Source: Agrobacterium pusense (lineage in GTDB: Bacteria; Pseudomonadota; Alphaproteobacteria; Rhizobiales; Rhizobiaceae). From it: a stretch of 39,793 bases of DNA. A model generated the notes under the pieces. The model searched no databases and had not been told where the DNA came from. It saw nothing but the letters and a program-made list of their open reading frames with translations. A program made the position numbers and the translations under genes. How positions within the stretch are numbered: the first letter of the stretch is position 1; each line of letters begins with the position of its first letter. The stretch is taken from contig NZ_FNBB01000019.1 in NCBI RefSeq assembly GCF_900102105.1, positions 1-39,793 of the forward strand, read 5' to 3'. Positions 24,698 through 34,253 of this stretch are shown one piece after another.

Positions 24698-27191
24698 TCG
24701 CATCGCCGCCAGCCTGCGGCGTCTGTTCGACGAGCACCGCATTGTATTCTGGTACGATACCGACCGCGACATGCGGGCGGAGTTCGATGCGCTCGATCTG
24801 CCCGGCGTGACCAAGCTGGAGATTGCCAACAACGAATTCGGGCTGAAGTACCGCATCCTTCAGCAGGAGCACGATGGCCGCTTCTTGTTGTTCAAGGACG
24901 GGCCTGAGCCGCCGATGGCGGACAACTGGCTGCTGGATGTGCAACTCGCAACGACCGTGTTCAAGGCCGATCAAGCGGCGCTCTGGGTGGCGGATTTGGG
25001 CGTGCCGCTGCAGTTCATCGATACGGTGCGCGCCCATGCTGGCTTCTTTTCCGCCAAGCCCCGAATCGACGCGCTGAAAAAACTGCTGCACACATCCGAC
25101 ACGCAAACCCAGATGCGCCTGAAAATGCTTGCCGTCTGCGTGGGTGCCGAGGGTGGTCTGGATACGGTGATTGAAGCGCTGCTGGGCGATCTTGCCGCTG
25201 GCAAGGAGGACGGTCTGCGGCTGATCGACCGCTCTGGGCTGATGGAGTTTTTCTGGACGCAAGTGGGCCAAGCCTATGGCTACAAACCGAGTGAGCCGGA
25301 TTTCGAGGACTTCGCCATCTCACTCTTCCAATCCGGCTATGCTCGTGTGCTGGGCGAGGACGGGTCGTTGAATGCCGAGGCTCTGCTTGCTTTCCGCCGC
25401 TGGAAGAACAACCGTCACTGGGCGTATGCCTTTGAGACCCTCTCTGCCCGCTATCAGGATCTGCTGGAGATCCCCACCGACTTGAAGAAGCGTGATTTCC
25501 GCACCTTCGTTTCCATCGACCATTTCGAAGAGATCGACCGCGAGATCATCCGCCAGATCGTGCAGGCGCTTTCGGCACAAAGCGTGGGCGCGCCGGAGGT
25601 GCTGACTTGGGTGCGCGAACGGCGGCAGAGCCATTGGTATCCGAAATACGAGGATATCTATCAGGCCATCGGTTTCGCCACCGAGTTTCAGCAGGCGCTG
25701 GCCGAGGCCCATCTCGGCATGACCAGCGTGGCCGAGGGCGTGCAGCGCTATGTCAGCACCTGGTACCGGCTCGACCAGCTCTACCGCAAATTCATCTACC
25801 ACATGCAAAAGAGCGGTCAGGCGCAATTGCTGGCCGATCTCTACGAGTCAGTCGAGAACCGCTACACCAACAGCTATGTTCTGGCGATGAACGACGCATG
25901 GCAGGACCAGATCGCGCGATTAGGCGACTGGAAAATCCCCGGCTATACACAACAGGCCGATTTCTATCGCGAACAGGCGGCGGAATATCGCCGCAAGGAT
26001 CAGAAGGTAGCGGTAATTATTTCCGACGCACTGCGTTTCGAGGTTGGCGAGGAATGCTTGCGCCGGATCCGGGCGCTGGATCGGTTCGACGCCGATCTGA
26101 AACCGATGATCAGTTCGCTGCCAAGCTACACCCAGCTCGGCATGGCCTCGCTTTTGCCGCATAACGGGCTGGCCATGGCCGAGGATGGCAGTGGCGACAT
26201 TCTCTCCGGTGGTGAAAATACGAAAGGCCTCGCTGCTCGTGAAAAGCTGCTGGCTGCCGGTCGTAGTGGCGACACCGCAAAGGCGCTGAAATTCGACGAC
26301 GTGATGAACATGCGCGTCGATGACGGAAAGGCGCTCTTCCGCGACAACCACATCATCTACATCTACCACAACCGCATCGACGCGATTGGGGACAAGATGC
26401 AGACAGAAGAACTGCTGCCGGAGGCCGCCGAAGACGCCATCGAGGATCTGACCAAGTTGGTGCGCAAGCTGACGTCCGCCAACTTCTCGAACATCCTGAT
26501 CACCGCAGATCACGGCTTCCTCTATCAGCATCGCGCGCTGGATGAGAGCGATTTTGCCATCGCCGATCCAAAGGGTGACGAGATCCTGTTTCGCAACCGC
26601 CGCTTCGTGATCGGTCGGGGTCTTGCGGCGACCGATGGCATGAAGCATTTCACGGCCGCCAATCTCGGTCTTTCCGGAGATTTGGATGTCCTCATCCCGA
26701 ACTCCATCAACCGCATGCGGGTGAAAGGTGCCGGCAGCCGTTTCGTTCACGGTGGCGCCAGCCTTCAGGAGATCGTCATACCCGTCATCCGGGTCGGCAA
26801 GCAGCGGGAGGCGGATGTCGGTCAGGTCGAGGTGCAGATCCTCGTATCTGGCCGTAGCCTGATCTCTTCCGGGCAAACGGCTGTCACGCTTTATCAGGCG
26901 CAGCCGGTATCGGAAAAAATGCGGCCGCGCGAGGTTTTGGCGGGCATCTATGCGATAGACGGAACCTTGGTTTCCGACGAATACACTCTCGTCTTCGACT
27001 TCAGCTCCGACAATCCCCGTGAGCGGGAAATGCCGCGCAAGTTCCTGCTTTCACGAGAGGCCGACCGTTTCAACAATCAGGATGTCATCCTGAAACTGCG
27101 AGAGCGCGTGGGCAAGACACGCCTTTATCAGGACTATGCCACGCATCGCTTCCAATTGCGCCGCGGCATAACCACCGATTTTGATTTCTGA
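24690..27191 (+). CDS. pglZ: BREX alkaline-phosphatase-superfamily protein PglZ
   Basis: An 833-aa type 1 PglZ. The metal-site motifs of the superfamily are present: VIISDALRFE with Asp446, and ITADHGFLYQH with Asp607/His608. The N-terminus RIVFWYDTDRDMRAEF is typical of BREX PglZ. Characterised PglZ proteins are nuclease/phosphatase-fold partners of PglX and BrxB. The ATG lies inside the end of pglX, and brxL begins 10 bases after the stop. Confidence 0.95.
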   Translation: MNDRIAASLRRLFDEHRIVFWYDTDRDMRAEFDALDLPGVTKLEIANNEFGLKYRILQQEHDGRFLLFKDGPEPPMADNWLLDVQLATTVFKADQAALWVADLGVPLQFIDTVRAHAGFFSAKPRIDALKKLLHTSDTQTQMRLKMLAVCVGAEGGLDTVIEALLGDLAAGKEDGLRLIDRSGLMEFFWTQVGQAYGYKPSEPDFEDFAISLFQSGYARVLGEDGSLNAEALLAFRRWKNNRHWAYAFETLSARYQDLLEIPTDLKKRDFRTFVSIDHFEEIDREIIRQIVQALSAQSVGAPEVLTWVRERRQSHWYPKYEDIYQAIGFATEFQQALAEAHLGMTSVAEGVQRYVSTWYRLDQLYRKFIYHMQKSGQAQLLADLYESVENRYTNSYVLAMNDAWQDQIARLGDWKIPGYTQQADFYREQAAEYRRKDQKVAVIISDALRFEVGEECLRRIRALDRFDADLKPMISSLPSYTQLGMASLLPHNGLAMAEDGSGDILSGGENTKGLAAREKLLAAGRSGDTAKALKFDDVMNMRVDDGKALFRDNHIIYIYHNRIDAIGDKMQTEELLPEAAEDAIEDLTKLVRKLTSANFSNILITADHGFLYQHRALDESDFAIADPKGDEILFRNRRFVIGRGLAATDGMKHFTAANLGLSGDLDVLIPNSINRMRVKGAGSRFVHGGASLQEIVIPVIRVGKQREADVGQVEVQILVSGRSLISSGQTAVTLYQAQPVSEKMRPREVLAGIYAIDGTLVSDEYTLVFDFSSDNPREREMPRKFLLSREADRFNNQDVILKLRERVGKTRLYQDYATHRFQLRRGITTDFDF

Positions 27192-27201
27192 GGACACGCC
27201 C

Positions 27202-29304
27202 ATGAGCGATCTCGACAGCAAGATCAACGAACACTTCGCTGGATTCGTCGTCCGAAAGGACCTCGTGAAGGCCGTGAAGGGCAATGCGATCGTGCCCACC
27301 TACGTGCTGGAATATCTGCTGGGCCAGTACTGCGCCACAGACGATGAGGCATCGATCCAGACGGGTATCGAAACGGTGAAGGACATTCTGCGCAAGCACT
27401 ATGTACACCGCAGCGAAGCCGGGTTGATCCAGTCCACCATCCGCGAGCGCGGCCGCTACAAGGTAATCGATCAGATTAGCGTGTCGCTGAACGAAAAAAC
27501 CGACAGCTATGAGGCCGTGTTCGAGAACCTCGGCATCAAGAAAGTCTCGGTCGACAGTACGACTGTGAAAGCGCATCCCAAACTGCTGGTCACCGGCGTT
27601 TGGTGCATCGCCGACGTGCAGTATGAGTTTACGGAGGAGGCGCGGACTTCCCCCTGGATCCTGGAGTCGATCAAGCCGATCCAGATCGCCAAGGTGAATT
27701 ACGAGCAATATCGCGATGTTCGCCAGGCCTTCACCACCGACGAATGGATCGATCTTCTGATGCAGAGCATCGGCTTTCGCCCGGAAGTCTTCGGGCGGCG
27801 GAGCAAGTTCCTGCAATTGCTGCGTCTCATCCCCTTCGTGGAGCGGAACTATAACCTCATCGAGCTGGGACCCAAAGGGACTGGCAAGTCACACGTCTAC
27901 TCGGAACTCTCCCCGCACGGTCAGTTGATCTCAGGCGGTGAGATTACGATCCCCAAGCTCTTCGTGAACAACTCGAACGGACGCATCGGCCTCGTCGGCT
28001 ACTGGGATGTGGTGGCGTTTGACGAGTTCGCCGGACGCGAAAAGACCGCCAACAAGGCGCTGGTCGACATCATGAAGAACTATATGGCCAACAAGACCTT
28101 TTCCCGCGGGGTCAATCCCATGGGTGCTGAGGCCAGCTTCTCCTTTGTAGGCAATACCGATCATAACGTGCCATATATGCTGAAGAACAGTGACCTGTTC
28201 GAGGCATTGCCGACCCAGTTTCACGACTCGGCCTTTATCGACCGCCTGCACGCCTATTTGCCTGGGTGGGAAATCGACGTTATTCGCGGTGAGATGTTCA
28301 CGAAGGGCTACGGCTTCATCGTGGACTATCTGGCCGAAATCCTGCGCCATCTGCGGTCCGAGGATTTCTCTAATCGCGTGCATCATTACTTCAAGGTCAG
28401 CGAAAAGATATCGGAACGTGACCGCACAGCGATCTCCAAAACCATGTCTGGGCTCCTCAAGCTGATCTTTCCGGATGGCAGTCAGACAGAGGCTGAGGTG
28501 GAGGAATTGCTACGTCTCGCCATGGAAAGCCGCAAACGTGTGAAGGATCAGCTCGCACGCATCGACAGCACCTATCCAGAGGTGGACTTCTATTTCGTTG
28601 GCATCGACGGTGGGAAACGAACCTTGACGACTGTGGAGGAAGAAGAGTATCCGCAGTTCTATCACGCAGAGGGTGGCCGTAGCGGCGAGGAGAACGAAGA
28701 TACTCCGCTCGATTCCGTAGTCGCACCGCCGGTAGGTGCGAGGAAAGAGGTAGCGATGCCGTCTCTAGCCGCGGATCAGGCTCCAGCCCCAGGTCCCGTT
28801 GCGCTAGCAGAAGGCCATTTCGTCTATGCCGAGAACCGCAAGGGCGTCAGTTATGACAAACTGTTCGGTGCTTATCTGGATGGAGCCTCACTGGTCGTCG
28901 TGACAGATCCCTATATCCGGCTGTTCTACCAGATCCGCAACATGATGGAATTTGTTGAGATGCTCATCCGCCGCAAGCGGCCGGAAGATCAGATGAAGGT
29001 CCATTTAGTCACGGCCGCAGACGAGGGAAATATTTCGCGCCAGCGAGAGTTGCTGGATTCGATAGTAGCGGCATGCACAGGTTCAGGGGTCGAATTTAGT
29101 TGGGCATTCGACACCTCTGGAACCGCTCATGCCCGAGATATTGTCACCGATACCGGCTGGAAGATTGTGCTGGATCGAGGGTTGGACATCTTCCAACCGC
29201 CAATCAAGACCGAGGGCTTCTCCCTAGGAGACCGCTTGCAAGAGCACCGGGTGATAAAAGGGTTCTATGTCACCTATATGCGAATTGCCGCAGAACATCA
29301 TTAA
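27202..29304 (+). CDS. brxL: BREX protein BrxL variant: AAA+ core with MIT_C-like C-terminal domain instead of Lon domain
   Basis: The start at 27202 (MSDLDSKINEHFAGFVVRKDL) follows a GAGGA site; 700 aa. Residues 1-470 are normal BrxL: N-terminal DNA-binding region, Walker A GPKGTGKS at 223-230, Walker B VVAFDEFAG with Asp274, FSFVGNTDHNVPYM, and the winged end. After a disordered linker (about 490-535) the C-terminal 160 residues do not read as the Lon S16-like domain of the usual protein. Instead they show FGAYLDGASLVVVTDPYIRLFYQIRN, KVHLVTAADE and AHARDIVTDTGWKIVLDRGLDIF, which is the pattern of the MITD1 C-terminal phospholipase-D-like domain. BrxL is the DNA-binding motor needed for phage exclusion; the tail swap could change its effector or localisation. 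Confidence 0.9.
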   Translation: MSDLDSKINEHFAGFVVRKDLVKAVKGNAIVPTYVLEYLLGQYCATDDEASIQTGIETVKDILRKHYVHRSEAGLIQSTIRERGRYKVIDQISVSLNEKTDSYEAVFENLGIKKVSVDSTTVKAHPKLLVTGVWCIADVQYEFTEEARTSPWILESIKPIQIAKVNYEQYRDVRQAFTTDEWIDLLMQSIGFRPEVFGRRSKFLQLLRLIPFVERNYNLIELGPKGTGKSHVYSELSPHGQLISGGEITIPKLFVNNSNGRIGLVGYWDVVAFDEFAGREKTANKALVDIMKNYMANKTFSRGVNPMGAEASFSFVGNTDHNVPYMLKNSDLFEALPTQFHDSAFIDRLHAYLPGWEIDVIRGEMFTKGYGFIVDYLAEILRHLRSEDFSNRVHHYFKVSEKISERDRTAISKTMSGLLKLIFPDGSQTEAEVEELLRLAMESRKRVKDQLARIDSTYPEVDFYFVGIDGGKRTLTTVEEEEYPQFYHAEGGRSGEENEDTPLDSVVAPPVGARKEVAMPSLAADQAPAPGPVALAEGHFVYAENRKGVSYDKLFGAYLDGASLVVVTDPYIRLFYQIRNMMEFVEMLIRRKRPEDQMKVHLVTAADEGNISRQRELLDSIVAACTGSGVEFSWAFDTSGTAHARDIVTDTGWKIVLDRGLDIFQPPIKTEGFSLGDRLQEHRVIKGFYVTYMRIAAEHH

Positions 29305-29331
29305 CTCAGTTATTCCGAATGACTAATTTGG

Positions 29332-29352
29332 GGCCGCCAGAGACAGGCGGTC
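29332..29352. terminator. weak hairpin between convergent brxL and helicase genes
   Basis: GGCCGCC (29332-29338) pairs with GGCGGTC (29346-29352) over 7 bp including one G-T pair, with a 7-base loop. There is no T tract in either direction. It is placed where a shared terminator of the BREX operon and the opposing helicase transcript is expected. Confidence 0.3.
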
Positions 29353-29436
29353 ACCAGCTTACAGGTGGCAAAGCCGACGTTCTTATGTCTAACCGGCTCA
29401 GTTCCCCATGGAAACCAACAGTCTAATCGGCACTAC

Positions 29437-31344
29437 CTAGACCATCAGTTCTATCTCGCTTGGCTCGAACCAGTTCTGCCTTATCATCGCGTCGCGCGCC
29501 AGTGTCGGATCAGCAGTGTAGTAAACGACGGCGAGGCTTTGCTCTGCGCGGCTGCAGGTCACGTAAAATAGTCGCCGCGTTCGATCGACCGTCGTCTCCT
29601 CCCCGGCCGCTTCGTTCTCAAGGTCCGTCTTGCTCTTCGCTTTCGTTTCGAAAAGCTTGTCATAGGCGAACATGAAGCCACGAGCCTCATCGTCGCTGAC
29701 GACGACCATCACCCTTGGAAACTCCAGCCCCTTTACCCCCTGGTGCGTGTCGAACTGCGAGAAGCCACGGACGTAGCGATCATATCGCTCGATCTCGTCG
29801 AAGGGCGCCTCCAGCGCCAACCGCCAACCGCCCAGTTCGCTTTTAACATCCACTTCCTCTTCCTGGTCGCCGGCGTGGCCGGCTGCGTCAATCTCGCCTT
29901 CTGCGACGGCGGCATCGGCCGCGGAAAACGGAACCAGCACCTCGGGGATTGTGAAGAGGTTAGTATCGGCGACGTAGCGCAACACCGAGCGCGCGGTCGG
30001 CTTCTCATCCTTGTTCACCAGAGCCAGCAGGCCATCGCAGGCAGCCTTGACCTTGCTGAGAATGTCGACCTGCCTCTCGCCGGCAGCTTCCAGGGCTTTG
30101 CGCTCGAGGAGTGGCGATGTACGCCGAACAACTGCGGCGACAGCGAATCGATCCCCCGCGCGCAGGGCCGCGACCAGCGGCAGTATCTCGCGCGTGAAAA
30201 GTCCGATGCCCGCGCCCGTCCCTTGCAGAAAGCTAGTGCGGATGCGCTCGACCGCATAGAGAGGCTCGAAGAATTGTTCGAAGCCAAATCGGCGCGCGGA
30301 CATCAGGTGCTCCAGCGCTAGCGTCTTGATCGCTTCGGCTCCCTCCGCCCAACTTGGATCGCCCGTGAGCTCTGCCATTCGTGCCGATGCGGTAGCCTCA
30401 GCCGCGCTCTTGTCCGCTATTGCCTGCGAGACGACAAACAGCCGAACAACGCCCTGTTTGGCATCGCTCCGTGGCTGCTGCTCCTCGCCATCCTCATCCC
30501 GTCTAATTTTGTTGATGAGCGTGATGACGCGCTTGGGGCAACGATGGTTCATTCGCTTCCTCGGTCTGGCCCAGGCCTGCGGGATCGCCTCGGCCAAACG
30601 CTCCTTACCGTCGGCGTAGATACGCTGCATCGTGTCGCCAAAAAGTCCCAGGCAAAAGGCCCCGCGGTATCTCTCCTCGACGTTGAGCAGCGCGTCCATG
30701 AGCCTTCGGCTCGTATCCTGGCTCTCGTCGATGAGAAGGATTGGGAAGCGGGTCACCAGCAGCCGACGCAAGCCAGGCTTCGCGCCGAGAAAATCGGCGG
30801 TCATAGCGATGACCTCTGCGTGGCTCAGAGAGTCTCGCGTGCGATTGTCGCCCGTCGGGCTGTAAATGAAGCGGGTAATTTCGGCGAGGTTTTCGCGGCG
30901 ACGCCGCTTGCTTTCTATCGAGCGGGCGCGATCCGACGCGGCTTTGCTGTTTGCCCGACCCTTCGCCTGTGCTTCTTCTAGCTCCGCGATATCCGTCAGG
31001 AGCCGGGTCGACAGCCACGCTCGAATATCACCGTCGTAGCCGGCAATCAGCGACCACGCGAACGCGTGAATGGTCGAGACCTCTACCCGAGGATCGAACT
31101 CGAGCCGCTGCTTGATCTCGTCGCAGGCGGCATTGGTGTAGGTAATCACCCCGATCTTCTGACCGGATAGCGACAACCGCCGGCCCTGCTCCTTGCACAC
31201 CGTCCGGATCGCCTCGACGAGCGACCGCGTCTTGCCCGATCCGGCGCCAGCATAGAGAAAGAAGCTCCTTGGCTTCTCGACGTTCAGGCAGGCGAGGATC
31301 GTTTCATCGGCTTCGGAATCGAATTTGTCGTCGACCGCGCTCAT
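29437..31344 (-). CDS. UvrD/Rep-type helicase, Gabija GajB-like partner, 635 aa
   Basis: A superfamily 1A helicase. Walker A is AGAGSGKT (32-39), motif Ia lies at IGVITYTNAACDEIKQRL, Walker B is ILLIDESQDTSRR (about 200-212), motif III lies at LGLFGDTMQRIY, motif V at HQGVKGLEFPRVMVVVSDDE and motif VI at RRLFYVTCSRAEQSLAVV. It overlaps the OLD nuclease gene upstream (ATGA), so the pair is coupled, as gajA and gajB are. At 635 aa it is longer than the roughly 490-aa GajB of Bacillus. No C-terminal nuclease motif is seen. Its role is presumably to sense or unwind DNA for the OLD nuclease during phage infection. Confidence 0.8.
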   Translation of the reverse strand: MSAVDDKFDSEADETILACLNVEKPRSFFLYAGAGSGKTRSLVEAIRTVCKEQGRRLSLSGQKIGVITYTNAACDEIKQRLEFDPRVEVSTIHAFAWSLIAGYDGDIRAWLSTRLLTDIAELEEAQAKGRANSKAASDRARSIESKRRRRENLAEITRFIYSPTGDNRTRDSLSHAEVIAMTADFLGAKPGLRRLLVTRFPILLIDESQDTSRRLMDALLNVEERYRGAFCLGLFGDTMQRIYADGKERLAEAIPQAWARPRKRMNHRCPKRVITLINKIRRDEDGEEQQPRSDAKQGVVRLFVVSQAIADKSAAEATASARMAELTGDPSWAEGAEAIKTLALEHLMSARRFGFEQFFEPLYAVERIRTSFLQGTGAGIGLFTREILPLVAALRAGDRFAVAAVVRRTSPLLERKALEAAGERQVDILSKVKAACDGLLALVNKDEKPTARSVLRYVADTNLFTIPEVLVPFSAADAAVAEGEIDAAGHAGDQEEEVDVKSELGGWRLALEAPFDEIERYDRYVRGFSQFDTHQGVKGLEFPRVMVVVSDDEARGFMFAYDKLFETKAKSKTDLENEAAGEETTVDRTRRLFYVTCSRAEQSLAVVYYTADPTLARDAMIRQNWFEPSEIELMV

Positions 31345-33728
31345 GCGTCGGCTCCATCGATTTCGGCGACGACATGCTCTTCGATCGGTGGGTCGGCCTC
31401 GATCTCCTCCGCGGCTGGCGCCTCCTTGACCAGAGGCAGAATCTCAACCTGCTTTTTCTTGAGCTGCGCGAGTAGCCATTCAAGTCCTTCGGCGATGTAG
31501 TGCGGAACAGCGATCGTGTCGAAGTTCTCAACCTCCATCACGTCAAGCGCAAACTCAGCTTTCTTGCCGCTCCTCAGAGCGAGGTACATTTTCCCGCCGA
31601 TCGCGGCCGCCCCACCACCATCAACGATCGCATCGCGAAACTTACGGACAAGGCCGGTCCCATCCAGTTCCGCGAAAAAGCTAAGGTTGTCGAACGCCAG
31701 CGCGTCCTCAAACGTATACGGATATGCGATCTCCGGCCCGACAATACCCGGTGACGTCAGCCCCATCGGGATCTGATACGCGGCTCGCACGGCAAATAGC
31801 GGATCGCCATCCTCATGCAGCGTCTTCGTCGAGGCATCAGCTCGCATCAGCTCATCGACATCGTCGAGCTTTGGCACCCATGTCTTCAACGTCGCATTAT
31901 TTGTCTTCTGACCAGCGCCTTTCGCGGGTTGGACGGAGGCGCCCCCCGTTTTATCCAGCGTATCCAGGTCAGTGATGATCAAGGTCAGCAAGCCAAGGTG
32001 ATCAATCAAAGGCTTGAGACGATGCGCGTGGCTTCCTCCGATCTCAAGCAGGGTGATGTAGCATTGGTTGAGCTCGTCATAGTGCGCACGGATGAAATTG
32101 GGAACGAGCATTCGTTCCGCCGGCCCCTCCACCAGAATGGCCGCGTCAGCGAAGAATAGATCCGCGTGCTGGGCTCGAAGATATCGGGTAACGAAACGCT
32201 CGGTCTCACTGCCCGGACCAAAAACCTCCGAAAGATTGACAACAGTGGAGACCGGCACTTTCGCGGCCATACCCGCAGGCAGCCGCCGGAAGTAGCGCAA
32301 GCAAGAGAACGGCGTCTCGTGCGCGACATGGCTCGAATGGGTGCTGACAACCAACTGGGTGCGCAGCTTTTGGCTGTCACCGAGGTCGTCGTGCGCACGC
32401 AGCACCGCATAAGCCTTCTTGATGAAGACTTGCTGGACCTGCGCGTGCAAATGCGCTTCCGGTTCCTCGACCAGGACGAGATGGAGTGGTTCGGTCGTGG
32501 TCGCCGTCGCGCCGGTTGACGCCTTCCCGACACGCATCCAGGCGTCACGGAAGCTCATCAAGCGGAATATCATCGAGATAAGGTTTTGGTAGCCGAGGCC
32601 GTTATTGGCCTCGGGCAGCCGCAAAACGGGTGTCGTCGCGCCGTCTTCGGCAATGACGTCCACCTCAAAGCTGATCGCCGCATTGTGGTTCAGACCGTCG
32701 ATAGCCTTCAGGCGCGTCGAAACGCGCGGACGCGGATCGGTCACGCCGGGATATCCCATACCCTCGACCTCGGTGAACGCCGCCTTGAAACTCTCGGTCA
32801 GCCGCTTGTCGAAAGCGTCCTGGGCAGCCTCTATCGCTTGCAATGCGCCTAAATCTTTCGGATCAGGTCCCTTCGTCGGGTCGAGATGCTTGGAGTAATA
32901 GCTTCTGAGCTGATCGGACAGCCGACTGCCACTTGCTGATAGAGGGGCATCGTCCTCCTCAGCGGTTTGCTGCTCCTCACCGAAGCCCCTCTGCGCCGGT
33001 ATGTCATGAACGCGGATCAGGCCGCTCAGCGGGTCGCCATCGATCGGCCGAGAACCGCCCGGAAGGACCTGCGGGCGTGCCAGAGATTTTGCAGGAGCGA
33101 CAAGTTGACCCGGATCCAGCGAATAGGCCCGAATGGTGAAGTGCGTCGACAATCGCTTGCTCAGAAAATCGATCAGACTCTCAGGCCAGATCGTCAGCTT
33201 GGGCGGGGCAGCAGGCGGATCGGCGTCAGGATTCTCCGCCGCAGCGGCCGCTATAGCTGCCGCCCTCATCGTCTCGGCATCGCTAACCGCCCCCATGTAC
33301 TCCTTGTACAAGAGCGCAAGGTCCTTCGGCTCGTAGCGCAGCCGAACGCCGAGCCTTCCCCCTTCCCAATCCAAGGTCGGGATGAGGTCGCGAACGTGGT
33401 GCATCTCCCCCGCTTCGACGTGCAGCCACAGGTCCAGAGTCGGTAATGCGCTAACCCAGGGATCGACGACGAGGTCGACGATGTCCTGCGCGTTCCGGGC
33501 CGCTATCCACGCCTCGCCCAGAGCGATGATAGTAGGCCAGTGGCACAACGTGAAGTCGTGCATCTCGAACGGGCAGCGGCGCGGCGACAGGAAGCGCCTT
33601 AGCGCAAGTATCGCTGACGTCTTGCCGCTATTGTTCGCTCCGACGAAAAGTGTGGTCGTGGTCGAAAGGTCGACCCGCGTCGACAATAACTTTCGGAAAT
33701 TGGCGACCTCCAACAATTCAATATGCAC
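31341..33728 (-). CDS. OLD-family ATPase/TOPRIM nuclease, Gabija GajA-like, 795 aa
   Basis: The N-terminal ABC-type ATPase shows MHIELLEVANFRKL, Walker A GANNSGKT (30-37), the helix YQNLISMIFRLMSF and Walker B LVLVEEPEAHLH (near 417), followed by VSTHSSHVAH. The TOPRIM part follows: AILVEGPAERMLVPNF with its Glu near 533 and LIITDLDTLD near 583-592. These are the elements of OLD/GajA nucleases. A long insert (about 120-330) with an Ala/Pro-rich stretch makes it larger than the roughly 580-aa Bacillus GajA. GajA-type enzymes nick DNA when nucleotides are depleted. With the coupled helicase it forms a Gabija-like system; a separate class 2 OLD system is the alternative. Confidence 0.8.
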   Translation of the reverse strand: MHIELLEVANFRKLLSTRVDLSTTTTLFVGANNSGKTSAILALRRFLSPRRCPFEMHDFTLCHWPTIIALGEAWIAARNAQDIVDLVVDPWVSALPTLDLWLHVEAGEMHHVRDLIPTLDWEGGRLGVRLRYEPKDLALLYKEYMGAVSDAETMRAAAIAAAAAENPDADPPAAPPKLTIWPESLIDFLSKRLSTHFTIRAYSLDPGQLVAPAKSLARPQVLPGGSRPIDGDPLSGLIRVHDIPAQRGFGEEQQTAEEDDAPLSASGSRLSDQLRSYYSKHLDPTKGPDPKDLGALQAIEAAQDAFDKRLTESFKAAFTEVEGMGYPGVTDPRPRVSTRLKAIDGLNHNAAISFEVDVIAEDGATTPVLRLPEANNGLGYQNLISMIFRLMSFRDAWMRVGKASTGATATTTEPLHLVLVEEPEAHLHAQVQQVFIKKAYAVLRAHDDLGDSQKLRTQLVVSTHSSHVAHETPFSCLRYFRRLPAGMAAKVPVSTVVNLSEVFGPGSETERFVTRYLRAQHADLFFADAAILVEGPAERMLVPNFIRAHYDELNQCYITLLEIGGSHAHRLKPLIDHLGLLTLIITDLDTLDKTGGASVQPAKGAGQKTNNATLKTWVPKLDDVDELMRADASTKTLHEDGDPLFAVRAAYQIPMGLTSPGIVGPEIAYPYTFEDALAFDNLSFFAELDGTGLVRKFRDAIVDGGGAAAIGGKMYLALRSGKKAEFALDVMEVENFDTIAVPHYIAEGLEWLLAQLKKKQVEILPLVKEAPAAEEIEADPPIEEHVVAEIDGADA

Positions 33729-34253
33729 GACTAGCGCCTCCCACCCCGGTATGGGTCAACAATAACCATAGAGAGACATTACAATCTAGGGTGTCTTGGA
33801 CGTCCGCTTTTGAATGAAAACAAACTCTGCCTGAGCACACGTTATGAAGGAGCTTTGCAGACTAAGCGAACAGGCCTGCGGGCTTCGGCAAACGACAGAA
33901 TATGCTGAAAGGCCGATATGGAGGGCGCGCAGCGGAGATCGTTTCCGCAACGGGGCCGTGAGGGGGCTGCCGTTTCTCCGGCATCAATCTGCCGAAACTG
34001 GCACTCAGACGCGTAGGTCGCATTAACCCTTTCGGCCATTTGCGATTTCTAATTGTGCCGCCGCAACGCGGCTTCCAGGAAGCGGCCTTCGTCTGGCACT
34101 AAGCTTTCTCCCTGTCATCAAACTTGCGGAGGTCTTTCAACATCAGCTCGACGTTCGCGCAAAAATTGAGCGAAAGCCATTGACCACAGAAGCTGACAGA
34201 AGTCATCATACAGGGGGATCGCAATCAATTCGAGCCCTTCTTAAACACATCTG
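33729..34253. other. intergenic region of about 525 bases without a supported gene
   Basis: This divergent region must hold the promoters of the OLD/helicase pair and of the 563-aa gene, but no clear -35/-10 pair stood out. A frame on the minus strand at 33842-34039 and its complement are judged non-coding. Around 34050-34095 there are short GC-rich hairpins (CCGC-CGCAA-CGCGG, and CGGCTTCCAGGAAGCGG) of the kind found in rhizobial intergenic repeats. Confidence 0.4.

Noticed and set aside
26012..26025. A CGGTAATTATTTCCG sequence in pglZ resembling the cassette repeat
   Set aside because: It encodes the conserved VIISDA motif, has a shifted centre and breaks the palindrome; judged coincidence.
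28801..29304. Annotating the BrxL C-terminus as a Lon S16 protease domain
   Set aside because: No serine/lysine dyad context or S16-like segments could be read; the residues match the MIT_C pattern instead.
33842..34039. Small frames on both strands before the 563-aa gene
   Set aside because: Both strands are open over the same bases, neither has a ribosome-binding site, and the translations are low in structure; likely a rhizobial intergenic repeat.
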